From contig CAIXFN010000040.1 of NCBI GenBank assembly GCA_903918755.1, positions 116,286 through 180,285 of the forward strand: a DNA stretch of 64,000 nucleotides, written 5' to 3'. This DNA comes from an uncultured Pedosphaera sp. (lineage in GTDB: Bacteria > Verrucomicrobiota > Verrucomicrobiia > Limisphaerales > Pedosphaeraceae). Both the position numbers and the translations under genes were made by a program. Each line of letters opens with the position of its first letter. Position 1 is the first letter of the stretch. The notes beneath the pieces were generated by a model that was not told the origin of the DNA, did no database searches, and saw nothing but the letters and a program-made list of their open reading frames with translations. Below are positions 28,601 through 33,416 of the stretch, piece after piece.

Positions 28601-30795
28601 ACAGTGGCATTGGCGGCGCCGGTCAATTCCACGGTGCTGTTGCCGGCCGTAAAAGTGCCATTGTTCTGCCAGTTGCCCGCCACGTAATTCGTGTAATTAC
28701 CGGCACCGCCGTTGAACGTCGCGCCGCTGTCGATGGTGAAATTGCCCAGGGCGGTGAGGTTGCCAATGGCGGACTTGACGCCGCCGCCGCCGATTTCCAG
28801 GTTGTAATAGGTGAGCGGATAGGCCGTCTGGCTGCCTGCGCCGTTATAGACCACGGTGTTGGGTACCAGGTTGGTCACGTCAAACGTCCCCGCCGTCAGC
28901 GTGGTGGTGCCCGCCAGCCCCAAGGTCGACGCCGAACTTAGCCGGAGCAGCGTGCCATTCAACGTGGCATTGAACAAGTTGGCCGTACCACTGAACAACG
29001 TCGAACCGTTGAAGGTGACGGTTCCCGCCGTGGCCGTGAAGCTGCCACTCGCCGCCAGATTCCCCGCCAGCGAAAAATTGTTGGTAGTGGTGATGCTGCC
29101 CGGAATGCTCAGCCCGCTGAAGGCGATGGCACCGTTGCCCGCGATGGTCTTGCCCGTGCCGCTCAGCGTGACGCTCCCGCCACTGGCGGTCAGTGAACCG
29201 TTCACGGTCAGGTTATCTGCCACAGTGAATGAGGCGCTGGTGCTATTGGTGCCGGAAACGACCAACTTGCTGAAGGCGATCCCGGTGCCGCTGATGGACT
29301 TCCCCGCGCCGCTCATGGTCGCGGTGCCGGTGCCGCCCGGAGTATGCGTGAACGCGCCCGCTCCCGTGGTGGCAAAATTTCCCGCCACCACCAGGCTGGT
29401 ATTGGCGTCGGCGGTGATCCCGGCCGCGTTCAGGGTCAGGTTAAAGAAATTGTTGGTTCCGGCTCCCGTCAGGATCGCACCGGATCCGTTCAGGGTGACG
29501 GTGCTGTTGCTGCCGGAGAAGGTGCCATTGTTCGTCCAATTGCCGGAAACCGCATGCGTAAAATTACTGCCGTTAAAGGTGGTGCCGCCGCCAATACTCA
29601 CGCTGCCGTTGACGGTAATGGTCGAATTGGCGGTGAATGTCACGGCCGCACCGGGGGCATTGGTGGCGGTGGTCAGATTTCCGGCGACGACCAGCGCGTT
29701 GGTCGCCATGGTCTTGGAGGCCGTCCCGCTGCTGCCCAGGGCCAGGTTGCCATATGCATTGGTGGCCACGACCTGGTTGGTGCCGTAATATTCCACCGTG
29801 CTCGACAAGGCCAGGGAGTGGGTGGCGTAATTGGCCGGGAAAGTGCCCGTACCGCCGATTCTCAGGGTGGCGCCCCCCTCCACCGTAAAGGTGCCCCCGT
29901 TGGTGGTGGTTCCGCGGTTCGCCGTAAAGGTGACCAGATCCAAAGTGCCACTGGCGATATCAATATTGCCATTGGCGCTGGAGCTGGAGGAAAGCGAGGT
30001 GAGGTTGGCGGCCAGCGATTTCACGCCGCTGCCGCTGATCCGGAGCGTGGAATAGGTGAGGTTGGTCACCGTCTGGTTGCCGGTTGCGGTGTAATCCACC
30101 GTGCTGCCGGCACTCAAAGTTTTGCTGCCGGTCAGGGCGTAGTTCCCGCCGAAGGTCGCGGCGCGAATCAGCAATTTGCCCGTGGCACTTACCGTCGTGG
30201 TGCCGGCACCGGTAACGACGAACCCCGATCCCGCGCCGGGATCCAATGTGCCGGTGACCGTCAAGGTGTTCGTCACACTGATGTTGCCTGCGAGGGTGGT
30301 TGTGCTGCCGTTGTTGATCGTCAGTTTGCGGAATCCGGTGGCCACCGTGCCGCCAATAATCTGGTTCGTACCGGAAAAAGTCACCCCACTTCTGGTTCCC
30401 GTACCTACATAGGACCCGGAATTCGTCCAATTCCCCGTGAGCCCGATCACCCGGGTATTCGAAGACACGGTCTGCGAGATCGCACCATTCGTGCCGATGG
30501 TGATGTTCCCGGAAACCGTGAACGTTTGGTTAACTGTCAGCGTGGAGGCTTTGGTTCCCGTGCCCAGCGTCAGCGATTTGCAGGTGGCGGCGGCTGTGAT
30601 GCCAGGCTGGAAAGCTCCTGTAAAATTCGTATCGCCGATGATGGCGTCCACCGTCGCTGTCGGAACCCCGGCGGTCCAGTTCGCGGCCGTCGCCCAGGCC
30701 GTGCTGCTGGTACCCTTCCAGGAAGTTGCCGCCAGCGTGACATTCGCGGTCAGCAACAGCAGCAGGGTAATGATGGCAAATAATCTCGTTTTCAA
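13675..30795 (-). CDS. Giant exported beta-strand-repeat protein (5706 residues)
   Basis: A single uninterrupted frame. It starts at a TTG (no in-frame ATG before the upstream stop) with a signal peptide (MKTRLFAIITLLLLLTANVTLA). Short Gly/Ser/Thr/Asn-rich beta-strand repeats make up most of the length (N-W-x-N-N-G-T-F, L-x-x-x-G-N-L and similar), the pattern of passenger-like beta-helix proteins. Between about 29100 and 17300 five tandem copies of a ~787-residue unit occur, each with a WNGS.STxWE.PxNWTV anchor. The C-terminal ~800 residues change to Ig-like and MBG-type modules (YDGTTNAAYS, TLTPSAATAGTFTPGNY), a VDGDSL cadherin-like stretch and a final RSTNLVSW ... YYRFKWQP segment often seen at the end of verrucomicrobial secreted proteins. 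There is no autotransporter barrel and no PEP-CTERM, so the export and anchoring route is open. A surface adhesin or matrix role is inferred. Confidence 0.88.
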   Translation of the reverse strand: MKTRLFAIITLLLLLTANVTLAATSWKGTSSTAWATAANWTAGVPTATVDAIIGDTNFTGAFQPGITAAATCKSLTLGTGTKASTLTVNQTFTVSGNITIGTNGAISQTVSSNTRVIGLTGNWTNSGSYVGTGTRSGVTFSGTNQIIGGTVATGFRKLTINNGSTTTLAGNISVTNTLTVTGTLDPGAGSGFVVTGAGTTTVSATGKLLIRAATFGGNYALTGSKTLSAGSTVDYTATGNQTVTNLTYSTLRISGSGVKSLAANLTSLSSSSSANGNIDIASGTLDLVTFTANRGTTTNGGTFTVEGGATLRIGGTGTFPANYATHSLALSSTVEYYGTNQVVATNAYGNLALGSSGTASKTMATNALVVAGNLTTATNAPGAAVTFTANSTITVNGSVSIGGGTTFNGSNFTHAVSGNWTNNGTFSGSNSTVTLNGSGAILTGAGTNNFFNLTLNAAGITADANTSLVVAGNFATTGAGAFTHTPGGTGTATMSGAGKSISGTGIAFSKLVVSGTNSTSASFTVADNLTVNGSLTASGGSVTLSGTGKTIAGNGAIAFSGLSIPGSITTTNNFSLAGNLAASGSFTATAGTVTFNGSTLFSGTANLFNATLNGTLLRLSSASTLGLAGTTTLTAGTFDVTNLVPNTVVYNGAGSQTAYPLTYYNLEIGGGGVKSAIGNLTALGNFTIDSGATFNGGAGNYTNYVAGNWQNNGTFTAGNSTVELTGAANATVNGTTVFNQLRLNKANSTLVVNLGTNETVGTLDMALGSINTGTNTLTLTTTRTNSGIVLGTITHQHSFTTNVSYAFESPYNTISFAAETNLSSVTVTVAVGNVADFPGGGAINRQYTVSLGTTNAYNATLQAHYEDGELNGNGESLLALDQNTGGTWLLSGRTSGDTNNNWVANSGLTNLTGRWTLDEMVGGTVAWNGSVSTAWEAPANWTVISGVPAIPPSTIDIVQLGTMAATYQPTISATAAVKSIAFGSSQAMTLTLSGGSLQTIANISGTWNSNVTHSIAVGAQTLTVGGSLSLSDGTNGHVINLNIGSGTVNMVGDLSESGGASITFSGAGNLNLTNNFNYTSGTFTPGSGTVNYTGGGAQTVAPVSYNQLTFNKAAGVATLTGNAAVNGNLTLTNGGTFYFAGNVTVAGSVYIRAGTVLNPAASTTLSVGGDWDCGGTFSPAGGLVAFNGAGAQAIGATAFYDLDINKPAGTATLAGNISSFVDVEVRSGTLDMGGFTVTASGSGSTLTVAAGAALRTAGSFPGGFVANMDPASTVEYYGSGSQTVLATSYGNLLLNNGGSNPKTLAGSSTIAGNLTVNSGVLTNTTGTVTLSGAGKTISGSGAIAFNNLSIPGSLTTANSFSLAGNLAVGGSFTATAGTVTFNGSTVFSGTANLYNATLNGTLLRMSSAATLGLAGTITLTAGTFDVTNQVPNTIVYNGAGSQTTYPITYYHLEIAGGGTKSSTGNLSALGNFTIDNGATFSGGSGGYTNYVAGNWLNNGTFTAGNSTVEMNGAANATIAGLTAFNQLRVNKSGSTLVVNLTTNETVGTLDMTLGTINTGTNALTLTTTRTNSGIVLGTIIRQHSFATNVSYAFEGPYNTINFASASNVSSVTVTVAIGNVGDFPGGGAINRQYTVSLITTNPYSATWQAHYEDGELNGNAESLLALDQNTGGTWLLSGRTGGDTNNNWVANGAITNLTGRWTLSSTVGGTVAWNGSVSTAWENPTNWTVVAGVPAKPPSVNDITQLGTTTATFQPTIAAAAAVKSISLGSAQAMTLTLGAGGSLQTVANISATWSSNVTHTIAVGAQTLTVGGSMALSDGTTGHKINLTIGSGTVNIGGDLTESGGAAITCSGAGKLNLSANFNYTSGTFTPGSGTVTYTGGAAQTVAPVTYNQLLFNKTTGVATLSGDAAVNGNLTLTNGGTFFFGGNVTVVGGVFIQTNTVLNPTLTATVTVGGDWVCNGTLNPAGGLVVFNGSGAQSIGACAFYDVDINKSAGAATLAGNISSEIDLEVLNGTLDLAGYTATASGSGSFLTVSAGANLRMAGSFPSGFINSLDPASTVEYYGASPQTVAATTYGNLLLSNGGSNPKSLTGSSTVVGNLVVNGGTLTHTAGTVTLSGTNKTVAGTGTIGFNGLWIRGSVTTTNSFSLTGNLNIDGSFSATAGTVTFAGSTLFSGTANLFNLTLNGTLLQMSTAATLGVAGATTLLAGAFDATSHIPNTVVFNGTGGQVLSPIIYYNLEISGGGTKTSTGNLAALGNFTIDTGAAFDGGSGGYTNYVTGNWQNNGTFTAGNSTVELNGAANTSINGANVFNQLRLNLTNSAVVVSLATNATVGTLDMALGTLNTGTNTLTITSTRTNSGIVLGTITHQHSFATNVGYAFESPYNTITFAAETNVTSVTVAVAIGSISDFPSGAAINRQYTVSLATTNPYTATFQAHYQDAELNGNTESLLTLFQNTGGSWISVGKTANDPTNNWVSDASLTNLAGRWTLSGSSGGVVNWNGSTSTAWETPANWTVVSGTPSLPPSTNDIVQLGTGGATRQPTISSAATAKGISFASAQAMTLTLGGGGSLQTAGNISGSWSTSATHTINVGAQTLTVGGSLSLSDGTSGHTINLNLGAGTVNLAGDLTESGGANVTFSGAGNINLAGNFNYTSGTFTPGTGSITYTGGLAQAVAAVTYNGLVFNKSGGVATLTGNATVNGNLTLTNGGAFGFAGSLSVAGSVFIQTNTTLNPTLSASLNVGGDWVCNGVLNPAGGMVIFNGSGAQSIGACAFYDVDINKPSGTATLAGNISSFLDVEVINGTLDLSSHTLTASGTDSSLTVQAGGTLRTAGAFPSGFNQFLDPASTVEYYGTGSQTVVPTVYGNLLLNNGGSNPKTLAGACTVAGNLTVNGGILTNTSGTMTFSGTGKTISGTGSLGFSALSIPGSITLTNSFSLTGNLTVGGSFTATAGTANFNGATIFSGTANLFNTTLNGTLLRMSSAATLGVAGALTLTAGNLDVTNLIPNTIIFNGAGSQTVAPFTYYNLEVAGGGSKSATGNITALGNFTIDGGATFNGGSGNYTNYVAGNWLNSGTFTAGNSTVEMNGAANASLSGTTVFNQLRVNKAGSTQVVNLTTNETVGVLDMTQGTVNTGTNTLTLTSTRTNNGIVLGTITRQHSFATNINYAFEGPYNTINFAAVSNLSSVTLVVAVGNVGDFPGGGAINRQYTVSLVTTNPYSATFQAHYEDAELNGNAEALLDLDRNNGSTWLLSGRTGGDTNNNWVANSAITNLAGRWTLSSTVGGTVAWNGSVSTAWENPANWTVVAGVPALPPSVNDIVQLGTTTATNQPAISSAAVAQSLAFGSAQAMTLTLGAGGSLQTIANISGTWSSNVTHTIGVGAQSLTVGGSMALSDGTSGHKINLNVGSGTVVIGGDLNEAGGANITCSGAANLSLAGNFNYSSGAFTAGSSTVTYSGGAAQVVAPVTYNQLVFSKSTGVATLAGNCTVNGNLTLTNGGTFFFAGTVAVAGGVYIQTNTVLNPTLTATVTVGGDWVCNGTLNPAGGLVLFNGTGAQSIGPSAFYDVDINKASGTATLAGNISSYSDLEVLAGTLDLATYTVTASGSGSLLAVAAGASLRTAGVFPGGFSYSIDPASTVEYYGSGSQTVVATTYGNLVLSNGGSNPKTLAGSSTIAGNLTVNGGPLTNTTGTVTLSGTGRTISGSGAIAFNSLSIPGSISTATSFSLAGNLSVGGSFTATAGTVTFTGSTLFNGTANLFNVNLNGTLLRMSSAATLGMGGAFTLTAGSLDVTNQAPNTIIYNGAGSQTVIPVTYYNLEIAGGGTKSTTGNITALGNFKIDSGAALNGGSGGYTNYVAGNWQNNGTFTAGNGTVEMTGAGNATIAGLTVFNQLRVNKAGSSLVINLSTNVTVGTLDMTQGTVNTGTNTLTLTTTRTNSGIVLGTITRLHTFTTNVSYAFESPYNTVTFASATNISSVTVAVAVGNVGDFPGGGAINRQYTVSLTTTNPYNATFQAHYEDAELNGNSETLLALDQNANGIWLLSGKAANDTTNNWVSQSAITNLAGRWTLSGTVGGTVVWNGSISTVWETPANWTVVSGVPNVPPATNDIVQLGTVAAAYQPTLSSAAVVKTLAFGSAQAMTLTLGAGGSLQTVANVSGTWSGGATHTINVGAQTMSVGGSMSLSDGTAGHVINLNIGTGTVNMAGDLNESGGANLTCSGAANLNLSGNFNYTSGTFTPGTSTVAYRGGAAQAVAPVTYNQLVINKSTGVATLTGNATVNGNLTLTNGGTFFFAGSVAVAGGVYIQTNTVLNPTLTATISVGGDWICNGSLNPAGGLVVFNGAGAQVIGPCAFYDVDVNKASGTATLAGNISSYLDTEIVSGTVDMAGYTISATGSGSTLTVAAGAALRTPATFPSGFIDNLSAASTVEYYGSTSQAVAAVTYGNLLLNNGGSNAKTLGGNCLVAGDLLIGSAATLAAGGNNLTLMGNWTNSGSFSPGTGTVLLNGTSKSVAGNTTFSNLTISGSYTVANCDIHVTGDFAIYGSYLTGTGTHTFDGDVLNAGYLMSAGTATLTGTRVQTIQLLNAIQSVSTGIVNFNGAVPPVLNSTTPPLFANVNINNTGGVTASVGWTVFFQFNVGTGATFDGSSLEHTFYGTVTNNGVMTSSGTLNFSPASATTLELGTNFSSTGSVIFGGSHPLTINSLALALGSVEIANTAAAGITPVSNWSLTDNLQVDGGAIFHAGNGLTHQMAGDWNNNGTIDGGTSLVVFNGDTLIGGSGVTVIYNALVSSNLAIGADISVRLNFTNNGAYDGTPGGNLYFIGGANSIIAGNTPATAIDSIIVAKDASTNTVTLALSATNMTVLTVSQGILDTATNSVSEDPVNNGDLTVNANSTLRLGGTNSFPSFTSSETLNSGSTVEYSGTAQTVAALTNYANLKLSGSGNKTLSTTNTISGNVDISGTAKLALTFGSGTVTAGSLSYAGILQAQNTTYGSTTSVAANKNNTYFAGSGILTVGTILMDHFGVSVSGTPVAKSPFTIAITAQDANNNTVTSFTNLVTMTETGDGAGGTVSPTNSAYFSAGTLAGQSVTLSQAGAAVTISVTGTNSGTVYTGVSAPFTVNPATPNLSWATPTNLVYGTALGTNQNNAASTLPGTYVYNPTNGAVLPAGTNNLSVSFTPTDVNYSNRTMTVQLVVSPAVLGITADNTNRLYGATNPVFTYTATGFVNGDTRSVLTGAPRLTNSATSNTGVGTYVITNLSGTLAASNYTFLFTNGVLTLNPLPVGLSGTRAYDGTTNAAYSVLSITNIVGADSVVLASGAAGFSNPNVGVRAVTSGGTLALGGARATNYTATGAIGSITITNAPLTITANNDSKVYGTTKAYGAGSSAFTSGGLQNGETVGSVTITANGGLGATAPPGSYTLTPSAATAGTFTPGNYLISYVPGALTVLQAPAGLSLTSSLNPSGFRAAVGFSVGLSATNATGTVVFATNGTAFSTNVIVSAAANSLVITNLPRGTNVISAVYSGDADYLPATNILSQTVTNHAPTAATMTVTRVAGLRLLIAWSDIATNWTDVDGDSLTANGITLTTTNGTHLATNSAFVLYTNSPNVTDRITYGITDGFGGTNTGFISIVMQASVTGTNSIVSVQTGNPTQIVAYGIPGYSYIAERSTNLVSWVAISTNSATANGILSIQDHFTDLGSVQPTSAYYRFKWQP
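17300..19659 (-). repeat. Giant-protein repeat unit V
   Basis: Fifth and last unit, WNG anchor at about 18570 (2361 nt from unit IV), with variant WNGSISTVWE. The pattern breaks down near 17300, where GNWTNSGSFSPGTG leads into the non-repeated part of the protein. Confidence 0.8.
19660..22020 (-). repeat. Giant-protein repeat unit IV
   Basis: Fourth tandem unit, WNG anchor at about 20931, 2361 nt from the anchor of unit III. It shares NPANWTVVAGVPALPP with unit II almost word for word. Confidence 0.85.
22021..24382 (-). repeat. Giant-protein repeat unit III
   Basis: Third tandem unit, anchor at about 23292 with the variant WNGSTSTAWE. It is the most diverged copy (GGVVNWNG, LFQNTGGSWISVGKT in place of the usual LDQN...LLSGRT). 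Confidence 0.85.
24383..26742 (-). repeat. Giant-protein repeat unit II
   Basis: Second tandem unit. The WNGSVSTAWE anchor is at about 25653 and the LSIPG anchor at 26743. It reads NPTNWTVVAGVPAKPP after the anchor, close to unit IV and more distant from unit III. Confidence 0.85.
26743..29106 (-). repeat. Giant-protein repeat unit I
   Basis: First of five tandem coding repeats. The anchor encoding WNGSVSTAWE lies at about 28011, and a second anchor encoding the LSIPG segment at 29101. The spacing to unit II is 2358 nt at both anchors, so the frame is kept. Boundaries are set by the LSIPG anchor. Confidence 0.85.
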
Positions 30796-31087
30796 TGCAT
30801 AACCTGACGAGAATGTCGATATAATCTATCGGCATTATTGAGATTACCTCGCGTTGCCTTCGGCACGGAGCTCGTTCCGCGACTTCGGATCGATTCGTTC
30901 GGGGGCAGCAAGGATTGATCCCCGATCATCTTTCTTTGGGTGCCACGCTGATTTCCACCCGCGGGATCGCTAGCAATTGATTTTTGGCCGATATTCAAGC
31001 ACTTCAGATCCTGCTTTGCGTCACCAAGTTTAGGGAGAAGCGAACCCAAAAACCGAAAACCGATAAAGACCCCCACAAAGCCGATTG

Positions 31088-31101
31088 GTAATGGCCATTA
31101 C
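31088..31101. promoter_or_regulatory. 14-bp perfect palindrome, candidate operator
   Basis: GTAATGG directly followed by its reverse complement CCATTAC. It lies about 290 nt upstream of the giant-protein start in the divergent control region. A perfect dyad of this size is typical of a dimeric repressor site; the regulator is unknown. Confidence 0.4.
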
Positions 31102-31439
31102 GGAACATAAATAATTCATTTTAATACACCGAATTAGCGCTGGTAGATATATAAGCGTATTTAATTACCACCCATTAAATTACGTGAAACCATCCGGATG
31201 TCAAGTACCGGCTGTAAGGTTTGCTAGCCCGAAGTCCCATCAATTTGCCGCGTGGGTCGCCCCCCACTGCACCCGCAGGATTACTTGCCAGAAATACTTG
31301 GTCAACGCTCAGACGGTTGAGCCGATCATGTTTGCCATGAAGGAGTTTCGCATGCGGCAAGCGACTAAACCCAGAACCGACCAATTATCAAAGTTGTCAA
31401 AACAACAAATACCATCAATTAGCCCATCTAACACAGATC

Positions 31440-31460
31440 AATTGACTACATTAGTCAATT
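31440..31460. promoter_or_regulatory. 9-bp inverted repeat with 3-bp spacer overlapping a -35-like hexamer
   Basis: AATTGACTA, CAT, TAGTCAATT: both arms are perfect complements. The left arm contains TTGACT (31442-31447), a good -35 hexamer for the + strand gene downstream, with TTTAGT at 31464-31469 as a weak -10. A MarR- or TetR-like dimer bound here would cover the promoter. The operator reading is inferred. Confidence 0.5.
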
Positions 31461-31763
31461 TACTTTAGTAAGCTACAGTAATTCAAATCGGAGAAACTTT
31501 TACAGCAGTTCCACGGCAATGTCAATAACGGCTTGAGTTCAATGGGCACTTTTTCAACGGTTGAACGACGATCAGCCGAGCAGGACTACTGCGCCATCTA
31601 TTGAGAAATTAAAAGCCCGGTAATAGTTACCGGTCACTACCGAAGCCTCGTGGGTATCGACCGGCCATTCTCGCCCTTGGCCTCCCCCCGACAACTCTTT
31701 CCTCACGGGCGTAGAGCCGGGTTTAGGTTGCGGGTTTGGCCTCAGGTGAATATCGTGGTGCGG

Positions 31764-33314
31764 ATGAGCATTTCGCACCGCGGCAACCAGAGGCGTCCGG
31801 TCGCCGGGGATTTGCACCTGTATCAAGCCAGCGAAATTCTCTCCGAATGGCTCATTCTTTTGATGGTGGTGTTTGGGCCCTGGGCCTTCGGAGCAACGGA
31901 TGACTGGGCGGTCCGGGTCCTGAATGCCGGCGGTTTTGCGCTGGGTATCCTGCTCGCCATAAAGCTCACAATTCGTCTCACCAGTGGCTACCGACCACCG
32001 CGTTGGGAAACGGCGGAGGATTGTTCCTCCAAGGGGAAAAAGGTAATCTGGTTACTCATCGTGCTGACCTGGGCTATTCCGCTCTATTGCCTGTTGGCAG
32101 CGCTCAACGCCCGGGGAAACTACCGCCCAGAGTTGGGTGGGTTTGAGTATCGGCAGAATATTGCCTGGCTGCCGGCATCGCTGGACAGCTCGGCCACTTG
32201 GTTCGTTTTTTGGTGCGCGCTGGCATTAGTCTGCTCGTTCTGGGCCGTGCGGGATTGGCTCTTGGGAAAATCCCGGGAGGACGCGTTGCGCTTAAAACAG
32301 CATTCCGATCGCTTTGGGGCCGGAGCCGGGGGATTTCCACCCGACCGCTGGCGGACCTTGTTCTGGATTCTCACGTTCAGCGGGGGGTTGCTGGGCTTGG
32401 AGGGAATGGTTCAGCGATTGGCCAACTCGCCAAAACTGCTTTTCCTGGTCCTGCCGAGTATCCACCAGACAGCGGACACCCAGTTCGGGCCGTACGCGTA
32501 TCGCTCCAACGCGGCGCAATATTTCAACCTCCTCTGGCCGCCAGTTTTGGGATTTTGGTATGGCCAGGGGGAAAAGTGGCGGTCCGGGCGAATCCGCCGT
32601 TATGCGCCGCTGGTCTGCGTCATCATCATGGCGGCCTGCCCCATCATTTCGACGAGCCGTGGCGGCGCCATCATCGCGGTCGGCCAATGTTTTCTGGCCG
32701 GTTTGGTACTATTGATCGGCCCGTGGCGACACCGCGGTCAATCCGCCGCGGATGGGACCAGCCTCAAAACCCCATCGTCTGCCCAACCGGTCTGGCGTCA
32801 GGTCCGGCTGGCGCTAGTCTTTCTGGGGGCATCGCTGCTCCTCGGATTTGCCCTCGGGTGGGGCACCTTGAAGCCGCGAATGGAACGATTCCAGGAGGGC
32901 TACGCCTTCCGGGAACGCATGTATCAGAATGCCCTCCCCATGGCGGTCGATTACCCGGTGTATGGCATTGGTCCGGGCGCCTTTGTGGATGTCTTTCAAT
33001 TGTACCGCGAATCCACCAGCACCTATTGGCCGCCCGAACTGCACAACGACTGGCTCGAAACCCGGATTAGCTTTGGCTGGGTGGGCAGCACTATCATCCT
33101 CCTCGCCCTATTGGCGGTTGGGCTCCGCTGGTTCGTTCCGGGCGAAGTGGAAGGACCTTTATCGTTCACGGCGCTGTTATGGCTCTCCTTGGGTGGCTGT
33201 CTGGTGCATGCGCGGTTCGATTTCCCCTTCCAGGTCTATTCCGTCGTTTTCCTGTTTCTGCTCTGGTGCGCGATGCTGACAGTTATATCCCGGCGTGGCC
33301 GGGGTTGTCCGTAA
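31764..33314 (+). CDS. O-antigen ligase family (Wzy_C) membrane protein
   Basis: 516 residues from the ATG at 31764 (the frame is open from 31650; GTG codons at 31755/31758 are alternatives). About ten to twelve membrane segments are visible, with a periplasmic loop near the C-terminus containing GIGPGAFVDVFQLY and PELHNDWLET. The HND segment is characteristic of the Wzy_C domain shared by O-antigen ligases, Wzy polymerases and some protein O-oligosaccharyltransferases. The expected role is transfer of an undecaprenyl-linked glycan to lipid A core, to protein, or to another chain. It stands alone next to the giant Asn/Ser/Thr-rich exported protein rather than in the exopolysaccharide operon, and a regulated promoter with a palindrome lies upstream. 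The family is clear, the acceptor is not. Confidence 0.8.
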   Translation: MSISHRGNQRRPVAGDLHLYQASEILSEWLILLMVVFGPWAFGATDDWAVRVLNAGGFALGILLAIKLTIRLTSGYRPPRWETAEDCSSKGKKVIWLLIVLTWAIPLYCLLAALNARGNYRPELGGFEYRQNIAWLPASLDSSATWFVFWCALALVCSFWAVRDWLLGKSREDALRLKQHSDRFGAGAGGFPPDRWRTLFWILTFSGGLLGLEGMVQRLANSPKLLFLVLPSIHQTADTQFGPYAYRSNAAQYFNLLWPPVLGFWYGQGEKWRSGRIRRYAPLVCVIIMAACPIISTSRGGAIIAVGQCFLAGLVLLIGPWRHRGQSAADGTSLKTPSSAQPVWRQVRLALVFLGASLLLGFALGWGTLKPRMERFQEGYAFRERMYQNALPMAVDYPVYGIGPGAFVDVFQLYRESTSTYWPPELHNDWLETRISFGWVGSTIILLALLAVGLRWFVPGEVEGPLSFTALLWLSLGGCLVHARFDFPFQVYSVVFLFLLWCAMLTVISRRGRGCP

Positions 33315-33334
33315 TATCGCCGCCGGGGGCATTT

Positions 33335-33355
33335 TGGCCGCCAAATTGGCGGCCA
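33335..33355. repeat. Perfect 9-bp stem-loop downstream of the O-antigen-ligase-like gene
   Basis: TGGCCGCCA, AAT, TGGCGGCCA. It lies 20 nt after the preceding stop and about 60 nt before the sigma-factor start. Four T precede it, but there is no T-tract on the 3' side of either strand, so it is not a canonical intrinsic terminator. It may be a terminator variant or an operator for the ECF gene. Confidence 0.45.
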
Positions 33356-33416
33356 GGAAACAGCCCCAGAAATTTTGTCGGATTTGGGAGGGCGGCGCCG
33401 TTATCCTTGTGTGACG

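Larger units (their letters stand above)
30796..31763. other. Divergent AT-rich control region between giant-protein gene and O-antigen-ligase-like gene
   Basis: 968 bp with no convincing gene. The part nearest the giant gene (30840-31060) is GC-balanced and could be an untranslated leader; 31080-31620 is clearly AT-richer than anything around it. It holds two perfect palindromes (31088-31101 and 31440-31460). Two small minus-strand frames (30792-31076, 31175-31384) share a weak, roughly 50% ungapped similarity around an ...NPAG.../...DPAG... peptide but lack coding character. Confidence 0.6.

Noticed and set aside
17300..29106. Regular repeats considered as a CRISPR array or segmental duplication of several genes
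   Set aside because: Units are 2.36 kb, coding, and continuous in one frame; there are no short spacers.
14264..30802. Many open frames on the + strand across the giant gene (the longest ~480 residues)
   Set aside because: They shadow the repeats of the minus-strand gene, recur at the same 2.36-kb spacing, and are Arg/Gly/His-rich without domain signals. The minus-strand frame has a signal peptide and no interruption over 17 kb.
30792..31384. Two minus-strand frames upstream of the giant gene with weak mutual similarity; also TGACGCAAAGC-type sequence at 31013-31025 (minus strand) that recalls the c-di-GMP-I riboswitch
   Set aside because: The frames lack a ribosome site and coding character. 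The riboswitch's companion P1b/P2 elements and GNRA tetraloop could not be found, so the match is probably chance.
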